Source of the DNA: an uncultured Rhodospirillales bacterium
GTDB lineage: Bacteria; Pseudomonadota; Alphaproteobacteria; Acetobacterales; Acetobacteraceae
Assembly (NCBI GenBank): GCA_903928045.1
Contig: CAIYPH010000515.1
Location: 1-15,153 of the forward strand
Direction: 5' to 3'
Length of the DNA stretch: 15,153 bases
The stretch's first letter is position 1, and each line of letters begins with the position of its first letter. Positions 1 to 7,956 of this stretch are shown piece by piece. The notes beneath the pieces are model-generated. The model had not been told where the DNA came from. It made no database searches and was given only the letters and a program-made list of their open reading frames with translations. The position numbers were made by a program, and so were the translations under genes.

Positions 1-303
1 GACTTCGCCATCGATGCCGAGCGCGAGCACGGCAAATCCCCCGAAGACGCCATCCGCGAGGCCTGCCTGCTGCGCTTCCGCCCGATCATGATGACCACCA
101 TGGCCGCCCTGCTGGGCGCGCTGCCTTTGGTGCTGGAAAGCGGCACCGGCTCCGAGCTGCGCTTCCCCCTCGGCGTCACCATCGTCGGCGGGCTGCTGCT
201 GTCGCAGTTCCTGACCCTCTACACGACGCCGGCCATCTATCTCGCCTTCGAGCGGGTGCGGCTGGCGTGGGGTGGGGAAAGGAAGGAAGGGGTTCTTTTT
301 TGA
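1..303 (+). CDS. mdtB: RND multidrug efflux permease, MdtB-type, C-terminal end (partial)
   Basis: Only the last 100 codons are inside the window; the reading frame is open from base 1. The residues correspond to the end of TM10 and to TM11-TM12 of an RND (HAE1) inner-membrane proton/drug antiporter, including [19 protein letters not shown], a GSELRFPLG segment and a [17 protein letters not shown] ending. It closely parallels the C-terminus of the complete MdtC-like gene that follows, so these are the paired subunits of an MdtBC-type pump, which in E. coli work as a heteromeric complex with MdtA and TolC. MdtB is assigned from its position before mdtC, not from distinguishing residues. The last residues (about [10 protein letters not shown]) and the TGA stop are encoded by a palindromic repeat that also occurs elsewhere in the window, so the natural C-terminus has probably been replaced. 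The gap to mdtC is 113 bases, whereas such genes are often adjacent or overlapping. Confidence 0.85.
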   Translation, partial: DFAIDAEREHGKSPEDAIREACLLRFRPIMMTTMAALLGALPLVLESGTGSELRFPLGVTIVGGLLLSQFLTLYTTPAIYLAFERVRLAWGGERKEGVLF

Positions 304-325
304 AAAAAAGAACGAAAAAACTTCT
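281..325 (+). repeat. Palindromic A/T-rich repeat, copy A
   Basis: A purine-rich lead (GGAAGGAAGG) is followed by arms GTTCTTTTTT (292-301) and AAAAAAGAAC (304-313) around a 2-base centre, then an A-run and CTTCTG. The outermost position (G291/G314) does not pair, unlike in copies C and D. The same arrangement recurs at 11974, 12057, 13652, 13811 and 14818. The stop codon of the upstream RND gene (301-303) lies inside this palindrome. No second, inverted copy is seen before mdtC; the right-hand side holds an unrelated GC-rich hairpin instead. Confidence 0.85.
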
Positions 326-350
326 GACGCGTAGCACAGCGGAGCGGCGA

Positions 351-401
351 CGGGAGCGGCAGCGGATCGCCTTCGATCCGCGAGAGCGCTGCCCGCTTCC
401 T
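351..401 (+). other. GC-rich hairpin just upstream of mdtC
   Basis: A perfect 8-bp stem, GCGGATCG (362-369) with CGATCCGC (374-381), has a CCTT tetraloop. An alternative outer stem pairs GGCAGCG (358-364) with CGCTGCC (387-393) and can be extended with a bulge to GGGAGC/GCTTCC. No U-run follows, so a classical intrinsic terminator is unlikely. It lies 16 to 66 bases before the mdtC start and could influence translation or mRNA stability between the two pump genes. The function is inferred only from structure and position. Confidence 0.5.
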
Positions 402-416
402 TTGAGCGCCTAGCCC

Positions 417-3400
417 ATGAGCTTCTCGGACGTCTTCATCAGGCGGCCGGTGGCGACGGTGTTGCTGTCGCTCGGGCTGATGATATCGGGCATCGTCGCC
501 TACCACTTCCTGCCGGTGGCGCCGCTGCCGAGCGTGGATATTCCGACCATCGTGGTGTTCGCCTCAAGGCCGGGGGCGGACCCGGAGACGGTGGCCAATT
601 CGCTGGCGGCGCCACTGGAGCGGCGCTTGGGGGTGATTCCGGGGGTGACGGAGATTACCTCGACCTCTTCGGTCGGCAACACCTCCATCGTCATCCAGTT
701 CGATCTCAAGCGCGACATCGACGGCGCGGCGCATGACGTGCAGGCGGCGATCAACGCCGCCATCGCCGATTTGCCGGGCGATTTGCCGATCCGGCCCTAT
801 TTCCGCAAGTTCAACCCGGCCGAGACGCCGATCATGACGATCGCGCTGACCTCGGAATCCATGTCGATGGGCCAGGTCTACGACGCCGCCGACAGCATCC
901 TCGCCCAGCGGCTGAGCCAGGTGGAGGGCGTGGCGCAGGTGACGGTGAATGGCGCCGAGAAGCCGGCGGTGCGGGTGCGCATCAACCCGGTGGAACTCGC
1001 CAATGCCGGGCTCGCCGCGCAGGATGTCTTCACCGTCATCCGGGCCGCCAACACCAACGGGCCGACCGGTGGCTTCCAGGGGGCGGACCGGGCGGAGAGC
1101 ATCGGCCTCAACAACCAGCTGAACCGCGCCGCCGATTACCGCCCGCTGGTGATCAAGTCCGCCAATGGCGCCGTGGTGCGCCTCGGCGATGTGGCGGAGG
1201 TGGTGGACGCCACCGCCAATGCGCGGCTCTCGGCGAGCTTCAACGCCAAGCCGGCGATCCTGCTCAGCATCACCAAATCCACCAACGCCAACGTGATCGA
1301 GACGGTGGACAACGTGCGCGCCGTGCTGCCGCTGCTGCAAAGCTGGATGCCCGCGGATATCCAGCTCACCATCCTGTCCGACCGCACGACCACCATCCGC
1401 GCCTCGGTGAATGACGTGCAGATCAGCCTCGCCATCTCGGTGGTGCTGGTGCTGCTGGTGGTGCTGCTGTTCATGCGCGCCGCGGTGCCCACCATCGCGG
1501 CGGCGGTGACGGTGCCGCTGTCGCTGGCCGGCACGCTGGCGGCGATGTGGTTCTGCGGCTACTCGCTCAACAATTTCACGCTGATGGCGCTCACCATCTC
1601 GGTCGGCTTCGTGGTGGACGACGCGATCGTGATGATCGAGAACATCATGCGCCACCGCGCGATGGGCAAACCGCCGCTCCAGGCCGCGCTCGATGGCGCG
1701 CGGCAGATCGGCTTCACCGTGCTGTCGATCTCGCTCTCGCTGGTCGCGGTGTTCATCCCCATCACCTTCATGGGGGGCGTGATGGGCAAGCTGTTTCACG
1801 AATTCGCCGCCACGATGACGCTGGCGATCGTGGTCTCGGCGGCCGTCTCGCTGTCGCTGACCCCCATGCTGTGCGGCCGCTTCATGAAGGATGCGCCACC
1901 CGCCACCGCCGGTTTCTGGCACGCGATCGACCGCGGGATCGAGCGCGGCTTCGGCTGGGTGCTCGGCCTCTACGCGGCCACGCTGGGCTGGGCGTTGCGC
2001 CATCGCCTGCTGATGGGCCTCTCCACCATCGCGGTGATGGGGCTCACCGTGTGGCTCTACACGGTCATGCCCAAGGGCTTCCTGCCGACCCAGGACACCG
2101 GGCTGATCTGGGGCGGCACGCTGGCCGACCCCTCGATCTCGTTTGCCGCCATGCAGGAGCGCCAGCGCCAGGCGGTGGCGATCATCTCGGCCGACCCCGC
2201 GGTGGCCGGTGTCGGCTCCACCGTCGGCGTCACCTCCGGCTGGGCCTCGCTCAACCGCGGGCAGATGACGGTGAGCCTCAAGCCGCTGCGCGAGCGCGGG
2301 CTGTCGTCGGAGGCGGTGATCGCCCGGCTGCGCCCGCTGCTCGCCCGCGTCGGCGGGTTGCAGACCTTCCTGTTCTCCGCCCAGGAGCTGCGCGGCGGCG
2401 GGCGGCAGGGCGGCTCCACCCAGTTCGTCCTGGTCTCCCCCGACCTCGCCGAACTGCGCACCTGGACGCAGCGGCTGGAGGACAGGCTGCGCGAGATCCC
2501 GGAAGTGACCGACGTCTCCTCCGACCAGGACCGCGCCGGCCCCCAGGCCGACGTGGTGATCGACCGCGCCCAGGCCGCCCGCCTCGGCGTCTCCGTCGCG
2601 GCGGTGGATAACGCGCTCAACAACGCCTTCGCCCAGCGGCAGATCTCCATCATCTACGCCGCCCGCAACCAGTATCGCGTGGTGCTGGAAACCAGCCCCG
2701 CCTTGCAGACCGACCCGGCGATGCTCGACCGCGTGTTTCTCGCCGGCCCCGCCGGCGCCAGCATCCCGCTGCGCAGCGTCGTCACGGTGGACCGCAGCAC
2801 CGCCCCCCTCGCAGTGCGCCACCAGGGCCAGTATCCGGCCGCCACCATCACCTTCAACGTGCCGGAGGGGGTTGCGAACGGCACCGCGCTCCAGGCCGTG
2901 CAGGCCGCCTATGAGGGCCTGGTGATGCCCGACACCATCCGCGCCAATTTCGCGGGGAATGCCCGCTTCATCACCGAGAGCCTGAGCTCCCAGCCGCTGC
3001 TGATCTCCGCCGCACTGCTCACCATCTACATCGTGCTCGGCGTGCTCTACGAAAGCCTCCGCCAGCCCGTCACCATCCTCTCCACCCTCCCCTCCGCCGG
3101 GCTCGGCGCCCTGGTCGCGCTGTGGCTGGGCGGGTTCGACCTCTCGATCATGGCCATCATCGGCGTGCTGCTGCTGATGGGGATCGTCAAGAAAAACGCC
3201 ATCATGATGGTGGATTTCGCCCTGGAGGAGGAACGCCAGCACGGAAGCTCCCCCGAGAAGGCGATCCATGCCGCCTGCCTCGAGCGCTTCCGCCCCATCC
3301 TGATGACCACCCTGGCCGCCCTGCTCGGCGCCTTGCCGCTGGCCTTCGCCTTCGGCACCGGCGCCGAACTGCGCCAACCCCTCGGCATCTCCATCATCGG

Positions 3401-3479
3401 CGGCCTGCTGGTCTCCCAGATCCTCACCCTCTACACCACCCCCATCGTCTACCTGGCCCTGCAACGCCGCCGGGTGTGA
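417..3479 (+). CDS. mdtC: RND multidrug efflux permease, MdtC-type
   Basis: The product has 1020 residues, close to the usual size of about 1025 for MdtC. It is an inner-membrane proton-driven drug exporter of the RND/HAE1 family, acting with a membrane-fusion protein and an outer-membrane channel that are not in the window. Visible marks are TM1 beginning with FIRRPVATVLLS, the porter-domain start LPVAPLPSVDIPTI (about 32-45), the TM4 proton-relay pair D401-D402 in GFVVDDAIVMIENI, the TM10 segment GIVKKNAIMMVDF with the relay Lys at about 926, and a C-terminus [19 protein letters not shown]. Long stretches match E. coli MdtC as I remember it, including FNPAETPIM, FGQRQIS-like and TILSTLPSAG segments, which makes the assignment firm. 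The ATG at 417 is chosen because it gives the canonical MSFSDVFIRRPVA start; no strong Shine-Dalgarno sequence precedes it. The gene ends 31 bases from the convergent deacylase gene. Confidence 0.95.
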   Translation: MSFSDVFIRRPVATVLLSLGLMISGIVAYHFLPVAPLPSVDIPTIVVFASRPGADPETVANSLAAPLERRLGVIPGVTEITSTSSVGNTSIVIQFDLKRDIDGAAHDVQAAINAAIADLPGDLPIRPYFRKFNPAETPIMTIALTSESMSMGQVYDAADSILAQRLSQVEGVAQVTVNGAEKPAVRVRINPVELANAGLAAQDVFTVIRAANTNGPTGGFQGADRAESIGLNNQLNRAADYRPLVIKSANGAVVRLGDVAEVVDATANARLSASFNAKPAILLSITKSTNANVIETVDNVRAVLPLLQSWMPADIQLTILSDRTTTIRASVNDVQISLAISVVLVLLVVLLFMRAAVPTIAAAVTVPLSLAGTLAAMWFCGYSLNNFTLMALTISVGFVVDDAIVMIENIMRHRAMGKPPLQAALDGARQIGFTVLSISLSLVAVFIPITFMGGVMGKLFHEFAATMTLAIVVSAAVSLSLTPMLCGRFMKDAPPATAGFWHAIDRGIERGFGWVLGLYAATLGWALRHRLLMGLSTIAVMGLTVWLYTVMPKGFLPTQDTGLIWGGTLADPSISFAAMQERQRQAVAIISADPAVAGVGSTVGVTSGWASLNRGQMTVSLKPLRERGLSSEAVIARLRPLLARVGGLQTFLFSAQELRGGGRQGGSTQFVLVSPDLAELRTWTQRLEDRLREIPEVTDVSSDQDRAGPQADVVIDRAQAARLGVSVAAVDNALNNAFAQRQISIIYAARNQYRVVLETSPALQTDPAMLDRVFLAGPAGASIPLRSVVTVDRSTAPLAVRHQGQYPAATITFNVPEGVANGTALQAVQAAYEGLVMPDTIRANFAGNARFITESLSSQPLLISAALLTIYIVLGVLYESLRQPVTILSTLPSAGLGALVALWLGGFDLSIMAIIGVLLLMGIVKKNAIMMVDFALEEERQHGSSPEKAIHAACLERFRPILMTTLAALLGALPLAFAFGTGAELRQPLGISIIGGLLVSQILTLYTTPIVYLALQRRRV

Positions 3480-3510
3480 GGGGCGGAGAGAAAGGCCAGG
3501 GCTCCGCCCC
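3480..3510. terminator. Hairpin filling the gap between two convergent genes
   Basis: GGGGCGGAG (3480-3488) pairs perfectly with CTCCGCCCC (3502-3510) around a 13-base loop. The hairpin occupies the whole space between the mdtC stop (3477-3479) and the stop of the convergent deacylase gene (3511-3513). This is the expected position for a shared bidirectional terminator. No T-run follows on either strand, so it may act as an mRNA 3'-end stabiliser or with Rho. Confidence 0.6.
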
Positions 3511-4548
3511 TCAGTCCCGGAAGGCGCGCAGGCGGCCGGTGACGAGGATATGCTGCCCCTGGGCGACCGGGGCGGCCCAGGCCTGGGCGATGATGATGCC
3601 GTCGACGCCGGCTTTCACCTCCCAGGGGGGCAGGTCGATGCGGTCGAAATCATGCAGGCGGCCGACGGTGGTGCCCTTGGTGACGATCTCGCCGCATTCG
3701 ATGAGGGGTTCGTAGTGCCCGGCGAAGGGGCAGACGGTGAAGCAGTCGCGGTCGACCATTTCGGCCATGTGCTGGGTGCCGGCGGCGTGGTGGGCGATTT
3801 TGTCGATGTGGCCGCGGAGCTGGCCGTGATGGATGGCCGCCGCGGTGACGCCATGGCGGGCGTAGCGCACGCCCGAGGCCTGCACCGCGCCGCCCCAGCC
3901 CAACTCGGTGCCGATGGTGATTTTACCGAGGCGTTCGGCTTCCGAGGGCAGCAGGCCGGGGGTTTCGTTCTGATAGGTGATGACCAGCGGGGTGCCGAAC
4001 CAGCGGGCGGTCTGCTCGATGCGGCGGCTTTGCGCGGGGTCCTCGATCGGGTGGAAGGAGGTGCATTGGGTGAAGCGCGCCACCTGGCCGCCGGCGTGCA
4101 GGTCGATCACCACATGGACATGGGGCCAGATCGCGGCGCGCACGAAGGCGGCGATGCGGTGGGTGATGCCAGCGAGCCCGGCGCCGCGCCCGGCGCCATC
4201 GACGAAGGCGCGGTTGAGGTTCACGCGGTCATCGAGCGAGGAATCGCGGGTGCCGGCGCGGAAGGCGGCGACGTTGAGCACGGGGACGAGGATGATGCGC
4301 CCGGCGACGTCCTCCAGGCGGAAATCATCCATGAGATGGCGGATTGCCATCGGGCCTTCGTATTCGTTGCCGTGGTTGGAGCCGAAGCAGACCAGGCCCT
4401 GGCCGGGTTTGGCCGATGGGCCGACCATGACGGTGAGGGGGATGAGATGGTCGCCCCAGATGCTGTCGTGCTCGAGGGCGACGTGATAGTCGCGCCGGCC
4501 AGGGGATTCTAGGTCAAGTTCGTGCGGGCGGACAATGCTGCGTTCCAT
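3511..4548 (-). CDS. Zinc-dependent deacylase, succinylglutamate desuccinylase/aspartoacylase (AstE/M14-like) family
   Basis: The product has 345 residues. The family hydrolyses N-acyl amino acids or related amides in the cytoplasm. Zinc-binding residues are visible as H59 and E62 in GSNHGNEYEG and H151 in VVIDLHAGG. R101 and the DDRVNLNRAF segment (107-115) match the family's substrate-binding arginine and LNR signature, and E215 in GTELGWGG fits the general-base position. The C-terminal 100 residues form the expected small beta-rich domain. The ATG at 4548 lies 2 bases after the TGA of the upstream enolase-superfamily gene (TGA-CC-ATG), which implies one transcript and translational coupling. 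A longer frame reaches 4908, but that part overlaps the upstream gene and has no family resemblance. Relatives act on succinylglutamate, N-acetylaspartate or N-acetyl-diaminobutyrate (DoeB); no neighbouring arginine or ectoine gene points to one of these, so I leave the substrate open. Confidence 0.9.
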   Translation of the reverse strand: MERSIVRPHELDLESPGRRDYHVALEHDSIWGDHLIPLTVMVGPSAKPGQGLVCFGSNHGNEYEGPMAIRHLMDDFRLEDVAGRIILVPVLNVAAFRAGTRDSSLDDRVNLNRAFVDGAGRGAGLAGITHRIAAFVRAAIWPHVHVVIDLHAGGQVARFTQCTSFHPIEDPAQSRRIEQTARWFGTPLVITYQNETPGLLPSEAERLGKITIGTELGWGGAVQASGVRYARHGVTAAAIHHGQLRGHIDKIAHHAAGTQHMAEMVDRDCFTVCPFAGHYEPLIECGEIVTKGTTVGRLHDFDRIDLPPWEVKAGVDGIIIAQAWAAPVAQGQHILVTGRLRAFRD

Positions 4549-4550
4549 GG

Positions 4551-5723
4551 TCAGTTCACCCTGTGGGAAGCGATGAAATCGGTATCCACGGTGACGCCGA
4601 TCCCCGGCGTATCGGGGATGGGGACGCAGCCATCCTCGTCCAGCGTGAAGCTGGCCCGCGCGATACCGGCGGTGAGCGGGGATTGGCTGACGTTGAATTC
4701 CACGAAGCGGGCGCGTGGCAGGGTGGCGATGAGCTGCAGCGAATAGCCGGTCAGTAGATGGGTGAGCCAGGAATGCGGCACCAGGTCGATCCCCGCTTCC
4801 TCGGCCATGCCCGCCACTTTGGCGGCGACCGTGATGCCGCCACAGCGGGAGAGATCGGGCTGGATCACGTCGACGCAGCCTTGCCCGATGAAGCGCTCGA
4901 ACTCCCAATGCGTCGCCACCTGCTCGCCGGCGGCGATATGCACCGGGCTCTCGGCGCGCACCGCGGCATACTCGTCAAACCGCTCGGGATGGATGAAATC
5001 CTCGCACCAGCCGACGTTGTAGTCCCCGAGCATGCGCACCAGCGCGATGTTCTCGCGCCGCGAGCGCGGGCGGAAATCGCCCTTCCAGCCCGCGGGATAC
5101 CAGCCGGGATCGACCAGCAAATGCCGCGCCGGCCCCAACGCCTCGCGCCCGGCCGCCACCAGCTCGCGATCGCGCCCGGGGTCCTCCCCGAACACGCCCC
5201 AGCCGAATTTCACCGCCTGGAATCCGCGCTCCACATAGCCGCGCGCGGCCGCATGCATCGCCTCCGGCGTCTCGCGGAACAGCGTCGAGGCATAGGCCAT
5301 CACGCGGTCCCGCCGCCGCCCGCCGAGCAGCCGGGCCAGCAACATGCCGGCGGCCTCGGCGCGGATCGACCACAGACAGTTGTCGAGCGCCGACATGCAC
5401 TGCATGCCGATCCCCCGCCGGCCGTAATAGGCGCTGCCGATGTAGAGCTTGTCCCACAGCCGGGCGACGTCGAGCGGGTTCTCGCCGATCAGCAGCTCAC
5501 CCAGCGTGCGGAAGCCGAGGATGGACATGCCCTGACCCGCGATGATGGCGGCGGCGGCGGGGGCGAGGGTTTCCACATCGGCCCAGCCGGTGATCCCGGC
5601 ATCCGTCGCCACCCGCACGATCAACTGCCAGTCGCCGTTGTCAGTCGCCTCCTCCGCCCCGGCGGAGGCCTGGTAGGTGGCACCGCCCCGCAGCAGGATC
5701 GGCTCAACCTCGGTGATGCGCAT
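4551..5723 (-). CDS. Enolase-superfamily enzyme, mandelate racemase/muconate lactonizing type
   Basis: The product has 390 residues, normal for the family. These cytoplasmic Mg-dependent enzymes abstract a proton next to a carboxylate; most bacterial members dehydrate sugar acids or racemise/cycloisomerise acids. Metal ligands are D205 (LLVDPGWYP), E241 (WCEDFIHPE) and E267 (IAAGEQVATHWE). The mandelate-racemase-type His-Asp dyad is D290 in QPDLSRCGGIT with H317 in VPHSWLTH. The usual KxK on the opposite face reads K172-F-G (AVKFGWG), so only the first Lys is kept. The start at 5723 (MRITEVEPI) is preferred because it gives the standard family N-terminus and follows AAGGGGA on the coding strand. 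An in-frame ATG at 5747 has no plausible ribosome site. The chosen start and ribosome site lie in a strong stem-loop (5721-5773). The gene is followed 2 bases later by the deacylase gene and preceded 58 bases away by the chemoreceptor gene on the same strand. A sugar-acid dehydratase is the best guess. Confidence 0.9.
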   Translation of the reverse strand: MRITEVEPILLRGGATYQASAGAEEATDNGDWQLIVRVATDAGITGWADVETLAPAAAAIIAGQGMSILGFRTLGELLIGENPLDVARLWDKLYIGSAYYGRRGIGMQCMSALDNCLWSIRAEAAGMLLARLLGGRRRDRVMAYASTLFRETPEAMHAAARGYVERGFQAVKFGWGVFGEDPGRDRELVAAGREALGPARHLLVDPGWYPAGWKGDFRPRSRRENIALVRMLGDYNVGWCEDFIHPERFDEYAAVRAESPVHIAAGEQVATHWEFERFIGQGCVDVIQPDLSRCGGITVAAKVAGMAEEAGIDLVPHSWLTHLLTGYSLQLIATLPRARFVEFNVSQSPLTAGIARASFTLDEDGCVPIPDTPGIGVTVDTDFIASHRVN

Positions 5724-5773
5724 CCCGGCGTCCCCTTGTTTGGCCATAGGAGGCCCAACAAGGCGCCGGGATG
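5721..5773 (-). promoter_or_regulatory. Long stem-loop covering the ribosome site and start codon of the enolase-superfamily gene
   Basis: On the plus strand, CATCCCGGCG (5721-5730) pairs with CGCCGGGATG (5764-5773), CCTTGTT (5734-5740) with AACAAGG (5757-5763), and GGCC (5742-5745) with GGCC (5752-5755). This gives 21 base pairs interrupted by a 3-base bulge (5731-5733) and one mismatch, with a 6-base loop (5746-5751). In the minus-strand transcript the 3' arm holds the AAGGGGA ribosome site and ends exactly with the ATG. The chemoreceptor stop codon lies 8 bases before it. It could lower translation of the enzyme relative to the chemoreceptor or mark a processing site; no U-run follows, which argues against an intrinsic terminator. 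Confidence 0.7.
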
Positions 5774-5781
5774 CAAGAGGG

Positions 5782-7782
5782 TCAGGCGGCGCGCACTCCG
5801 GCGGTGAAGGTTTGAACCTCGCGTGACAGGCTGGCGGCTTCACGGGCCAGGTCGCCGGAGGCGGCCAGGAGCTGGCTGGCCGCCTGCCCGGTGTCGTGCG
5901 CGGCATGGGAGACGCCGGTGATGTTTTCGGTGACGTCCTGGGTGCCGATCGCGGCCTGCTGCACGGTGCGGGCGATCTCCTGGGTCGCCGCGCCCTGTTC
6001 CTCCACCGCGGCGGCGATACTGGCGGCGATGCGGCTGACCTCGGCGATGGTGGTGACGATGCCGCTGATCGCCTCCACCGCCTCGCCGGTGGCGGCTTGG
6101 ATCTGGCTGACCTGCTGGCCGATATCGCCGGTGGCCTTGGCGGTCTGATTGGCCAGAGACTTCACCTCGGAGGCCACGACCGCGAAGCCCTTGCCGGCGT
6201 CCCCGGCGCGCGCCGCCTCGATGGTGGCGTTGAGCGCGAGCAGGTTGGTCTGCCCGGCAATGGTGTTGATCAGCCCCACCACGTCGCCGATCCGCCGCGC
6301 CCCTTCGGCGAGGGCCTGCACGATGCCATCGGTGCGCGCCGCGTCCTGGGCGGCGCGGGCGGTGATGTCGGCGGATTGCGCGACCTGGCGGCTGATCTCG
6401 CCGATCGAGCTGCCAAGCTCCTCGGCCGAGGCGGCCACGGTCTGCACATTGGCGCTCATCTGCTGCGCGGCCACCGAGACGGCTGAGGCCTGGGCGGTGG
6501 TCTGCTCGGCGGTGGCCGTCATGGTCGTGGCGGTGGCTTCGAGGCCCCCGGCGGCCTGCGCCAGGCCGGCGGTGAGGGCGCCGACCTTGGCCTCGAAATC
6601 CGTCACCAGCGCGGCCAGCGCGGCGGCGCGGCGCTCCTTCGCCTCGTGCTCCGCGCGCTGCTCGCTGGCCAGTTGGCGCGCGGCGATGCCGTTCTGCTTG
6701 AACACTTCGACCGCGCGCGCCATGGCGCCGATCTCATCGGTTGCGTCCCGCGCGGGGACCTCAACGTCGAGCTCGTTGCCGGCCAGGCGGGTCATCACCG
6801 AGGTCATCGCGGCGAGGGGGCGGGTGATCGAGCGGGCGACCAGGAGGGCCAGGAACAAGCCGCCAAATAAACCGGTGGCCGCGATGGTGACCGACCAGGA
6901 CCTGGCGGAGGCGGCGGCCGCCACCGCCTGGTTGGAGGCGTCGGAGACGACCTGCTGCATGCTAGCTGCGATCCGCTCCAGCTCCGCGTGCATGTCGATG
7001 ACCAGGGGCCGCAGCGTGCCGTCGAAATACGCCATCGGCGCGGTGATTGCGGCACTGGCCGCCTCGAAGGCCGCGCGGTGGGCCTGGGTGGCGGCGCGCA
7101 CCTTGACGATCGCGCGGCCAAGGTCCGGCGTCGCCATGGCCTCCAGCGCGTCCACCGCGGCCGCGGCGCGCTCGGCGTTGGCCTTGTAGGCGGTGATCTC
7201 CGCGGCGTTGCGGCTGGCCAGGAAGTGCCAGACCGAAAGATCGGCCTGCATGATCCGCTGCCGCACGTCCTCCGAGGAGCCGATGGTGATCTCGTCGTGG
7301 CTGGATTGCGCGACATCCATCATGTCGGTCGTCGCGCCGATCAGCTCGGCCCCGGCCTTTGCCAGGGAGGCCTGCGCGCGCGCGGCGTCCTTGACGAGGT
7401 CCTGCAGCCGGGCGGCGCCGGTCACCTGCTGCGCCAGACGGTCCGATAAACTGCGATAGCTGGCCAGCCGCTCTTGTGAGGTCGTGCTGGCCGCGGCCTC
7501 GCTCAGCCATTCCTTGATGGCCGCCTGGCTTACCTGCATCTCGCGGTAGGAGGCCTCATCGTTTTCGTGGATGACCCGCAACTGCTGCCGGCGGATGGCC
7601 TCCAGCCCCGCCTCCATCCGTGAGACCCGCATCATGCTGGCACTGACCCGCATGAGGGTCTCGCGCTGCGTCGTTTGTTGCGCGAGCCCCCACAGGCCAG
7701 TGCCGGCCAGTGCGATCGCAATCATGATGAGCGCGGTGAAGCCAAGATAAAGCCGGGTGCGCAGGGCAAGGCGAGGCAGCAT
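5782..7782 (-). CDS. Methyl-accepting chemotaxis protein with large periplasmic helical sensor
   Basis: The product has 666 residues and is a transmembrane chemoreceptor that would signal to CheW/CheA. Order of parts: short cytoplasmic N-terminus, TM1 (about 12-33), an all-helical periplasmic region (about 34-296), TM2 (about 297-318), HAMP (about 319-370, starting [13 protein letters not shown]), then the long cytoplasmic coiled coil. Its conserved hairpin tip is [23 protein letters not shown] at about 505-527, followed by [15 protein letters not shown]. The periplasmic part is about 260 residues, nearer to a helical bimodular (HBM) sensor than to the shorter four-helix-bundle type; HBM sensors known elsewhere bind small organic acids. 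No C-terminal CheR-docking pentapeptide is present (it ends AGVRAA). The start at 7782 ([15 protein letters not shown]) places the membrane segment right after the start and has AGGAA about 10 bases upstream; a longer frame to 7863 lacks a ribosome site. It is the first gene of the minus-strand block. Confidence 0.92.
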   Translation of the reverse strand: MLPRLALRTRLYLGFTALIMIAIALAGTGLWGLAQQTTQRETLMRVSASMMRVSRMEAGLEAIRRQQLRVIHENDEASYREMQVSQAAIKEWLSEAAASTTSQERLASYRSLSDRLAQQVTGAARLQDLVKDAARAQASLAKAGAELIGATTDMMDVAQSSHDEITIGSSEDVRQRIMQADLSVWHFLASRNAAEITAYKANAERAAAAVDALEAMATPDLGRAIVKVRAATQAHRAAFEAASAAITAPMAYFDGTLRPLVIDMHAELERIAASMQQVVSDASNQAVAAAASARSWSVTIAATGLFGGLFLALLVARSITRPLAAMTSVMTRLAGNELDVEVPARDATDEIGAMARAVEVFKQNGIAARQLASEQRAEHEAKERRAAALAALVTDFEAKVGALTAGLAQAAGGLEATATTMTATAEQTTAQASAVSVAAQQMSANVQTVAASAEELGSSIGEISRQVAQSADITARAAQDAARTDGIVQALAEGARRIGDVVGLINTIAGQTNLLALNATIEAARAGDAGKGFAVVASEVKSLANQTAKATGDIGQQVSQIQAATGEAVEAISGIVTTIAEVSRIAASIAAAVEEQGAATQEIARTVQQAAIGTQDVTENITGVSHAAHDTGQAASQLLAASGDLAREAASLSREVQTFTAGVRAA

Positions 7783-7924
7783 GTGGGCGGGTTCCTGTCG
7801 GGCGGTATCCGGCCCAGTCGTGGCCGTCGCGGCCAAAATGCGCCGTCTTTCTTGCCCAACCATGAATCGTGTCGCGCAACCGGCGCCGATTCACCGCCGC
7901 CGTCCCGAAATCAGCGATGGAACA

Positions 7925-7955
7925 TCGACACCTCAGCGGCTATGATTATTATAAT
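7925..7955 (+). promoter_or_regulatory. Candidate sigma-70-type promoter of the importer operon
   Basis: TCGACA (five of six matches to TTGACA) and a perfect TATAAT are separated by 19 bases. The -10 lies within the palindrome at 7944-7956 and about 84 bases before the start codon at 8039. In such GC-rich DNA a perfect TATAAT is noteworthy, but the long spacer lowers confidence. Confidence 0.45.
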
Positions 7956-7956
7956 C
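7944..7956. promoter_or_regulatory. 13-base palindrome, candidate operator
   Basis: GATTAT (7944-7949) and ATAATC (7951-7956) are perfect inverted copies around one base. The site overlaps the candidate -10 of the importer promoter, where a bound regulator would block transcription. No regulator gene is in the window, so the binding protein is unknown. Confidence 0.45.

Noticed and set aside
564..3464. A 966-codon open frame antisense to mdtC
   Set aside because: Its translation is low-complexity (rich in His, Gly, Asp, Gln, Arg) with no family resemblance, as expected for the mirror frame of a GC-rich gene; mdtC itself is a clear full-length family match.
3736..4512. Plus-strand open frame opposite the deacylase gene
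   Set aside because: It is a Gly/Ala/Asp-rich mirror frame; the minus-strand gene has the full zinc-site and LNR signatures and is coupled to its upstream neighbour.
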